A stretch of 59,955 nucleotides of DNA from NCBI RefSeq assembly GCF_004348415.1, contig NZ_SMKI01000001.1:1-59955 (forward strand). Reading direction: 5' to 3'. The position numbers and the translations under genes are program-made. The notes under the pieces are model-generated. The model saw only the letters and a list, made by a program, of their open reading frames with translations, was not told where the DNA came from and did not search any database. This DNA is from Streptomyces hainanensis (lineage in GTDB: Bacteria; Actinomycetota; Actinomycetes; Streptomycetales; Streptomycetaceae). Shown piece after piece: positions 59,941-59,955 of the stretch; position 1 is the stretch's first letter, and each line of letters opens with the position of its first letter.

Positions 59941-59955
59941 CGGGGGGTGGGGGGT

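Noticed and set aside
1-59955. tRNA, rRNA or riboswitch genes
   Set aside because: No cloverleaf, rRNA segment or recognised riboswitch core was found by eye on either strand; a covariance-model scan would be decisive.

Overview
The window is about 70% G+C, with frequent GTG starts, strong GGAGG-type ribosome binding sites and tightly overlapping genes. Together with Rhs proteins that begin with a WXG100-like segment, a transmembrane PASTA-less Ser/Thr kinase and a discoidin/GH87-type glucanase, this points to a filamentous actinomycete (Streptomyces or a related order). No rRNA or tRNA genes were seen.

Left region (1-13 kb): accessory DNA. A truncated polymorphic toxin with a C-terminal DNA/RNA non-specific endonuclease domain is followed by two SUKH (SMI1/KNR4) immunity genes of noticeably lower G+C. 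CRISPR array 1 comes next, then a 1,492-residue Rhs/YD-repeat toxin on the minus strand ending in a NucA/NucB-type nuclease, with its own SUKH immunity gene. A solitary CRISPR-repeat remnant abuts the C-terminal stump of a CHAT-type gene. Housekeeping-like genes (gamma-glutamylcyclotransferase-like, HAD hydrolase, D-amino-acid oxidase) lead to CRISPR array 2.

Middle region (13.5-40 kb): a catabolic island between arrays 2 and 3. It has four paralogous TIM-barrel proteins that keep a putative acid/base plus nucleophile Glu pair, a fossil of a fifth copy, a GH2 glycosidase, two SMP-30-type lactonases, four SDR dehydrogenases, an enolase-superfamily dehydratase, two VOC proteins, a fused alpha/beta TPP-dependent E1 dehydrogenase, a muconolactone-isomerase-like protein fused to a degenerate E2-like domain, and a complete oligopeptide/oligosaccharide-type ABC importer in which permease and ATPase are fused. 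GntR and IclR regulators and a recurring ATTTGAAAT-like motif upstream of most transcription units suggest one regulon. The enzymes fit uptake of a glycoside or oligosaccharide, hydrolysis, oxidation to a lactone, lactone opening, dehydration and further oxidation by a non-phosphorylated route; the substrate cannot be read from the sequence.

Right region (40-52.5 kb): CRISPR array 3, a complete type I-B (Cst-like) operon cas6-cas8b-cas7-cas5-cas3-cas4-cas1-cas2, CRISPR array 4, and a large serine recombinase. All four arrays share a leader on their right side (so all are transcribed leftward) with one block at exactly the same offset from the first repeat. Three copies of a conserved 28-codon reading frame lie near these loci: beside the trailer ends of arrays 1 and 3, and upstream of the recombinase. 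The last 7 kb hold gene fragments, a membrane Ser/Thr kinase, a frameshifted HTH regulator and a secreted multidomain glucan hydrolase-like protein.
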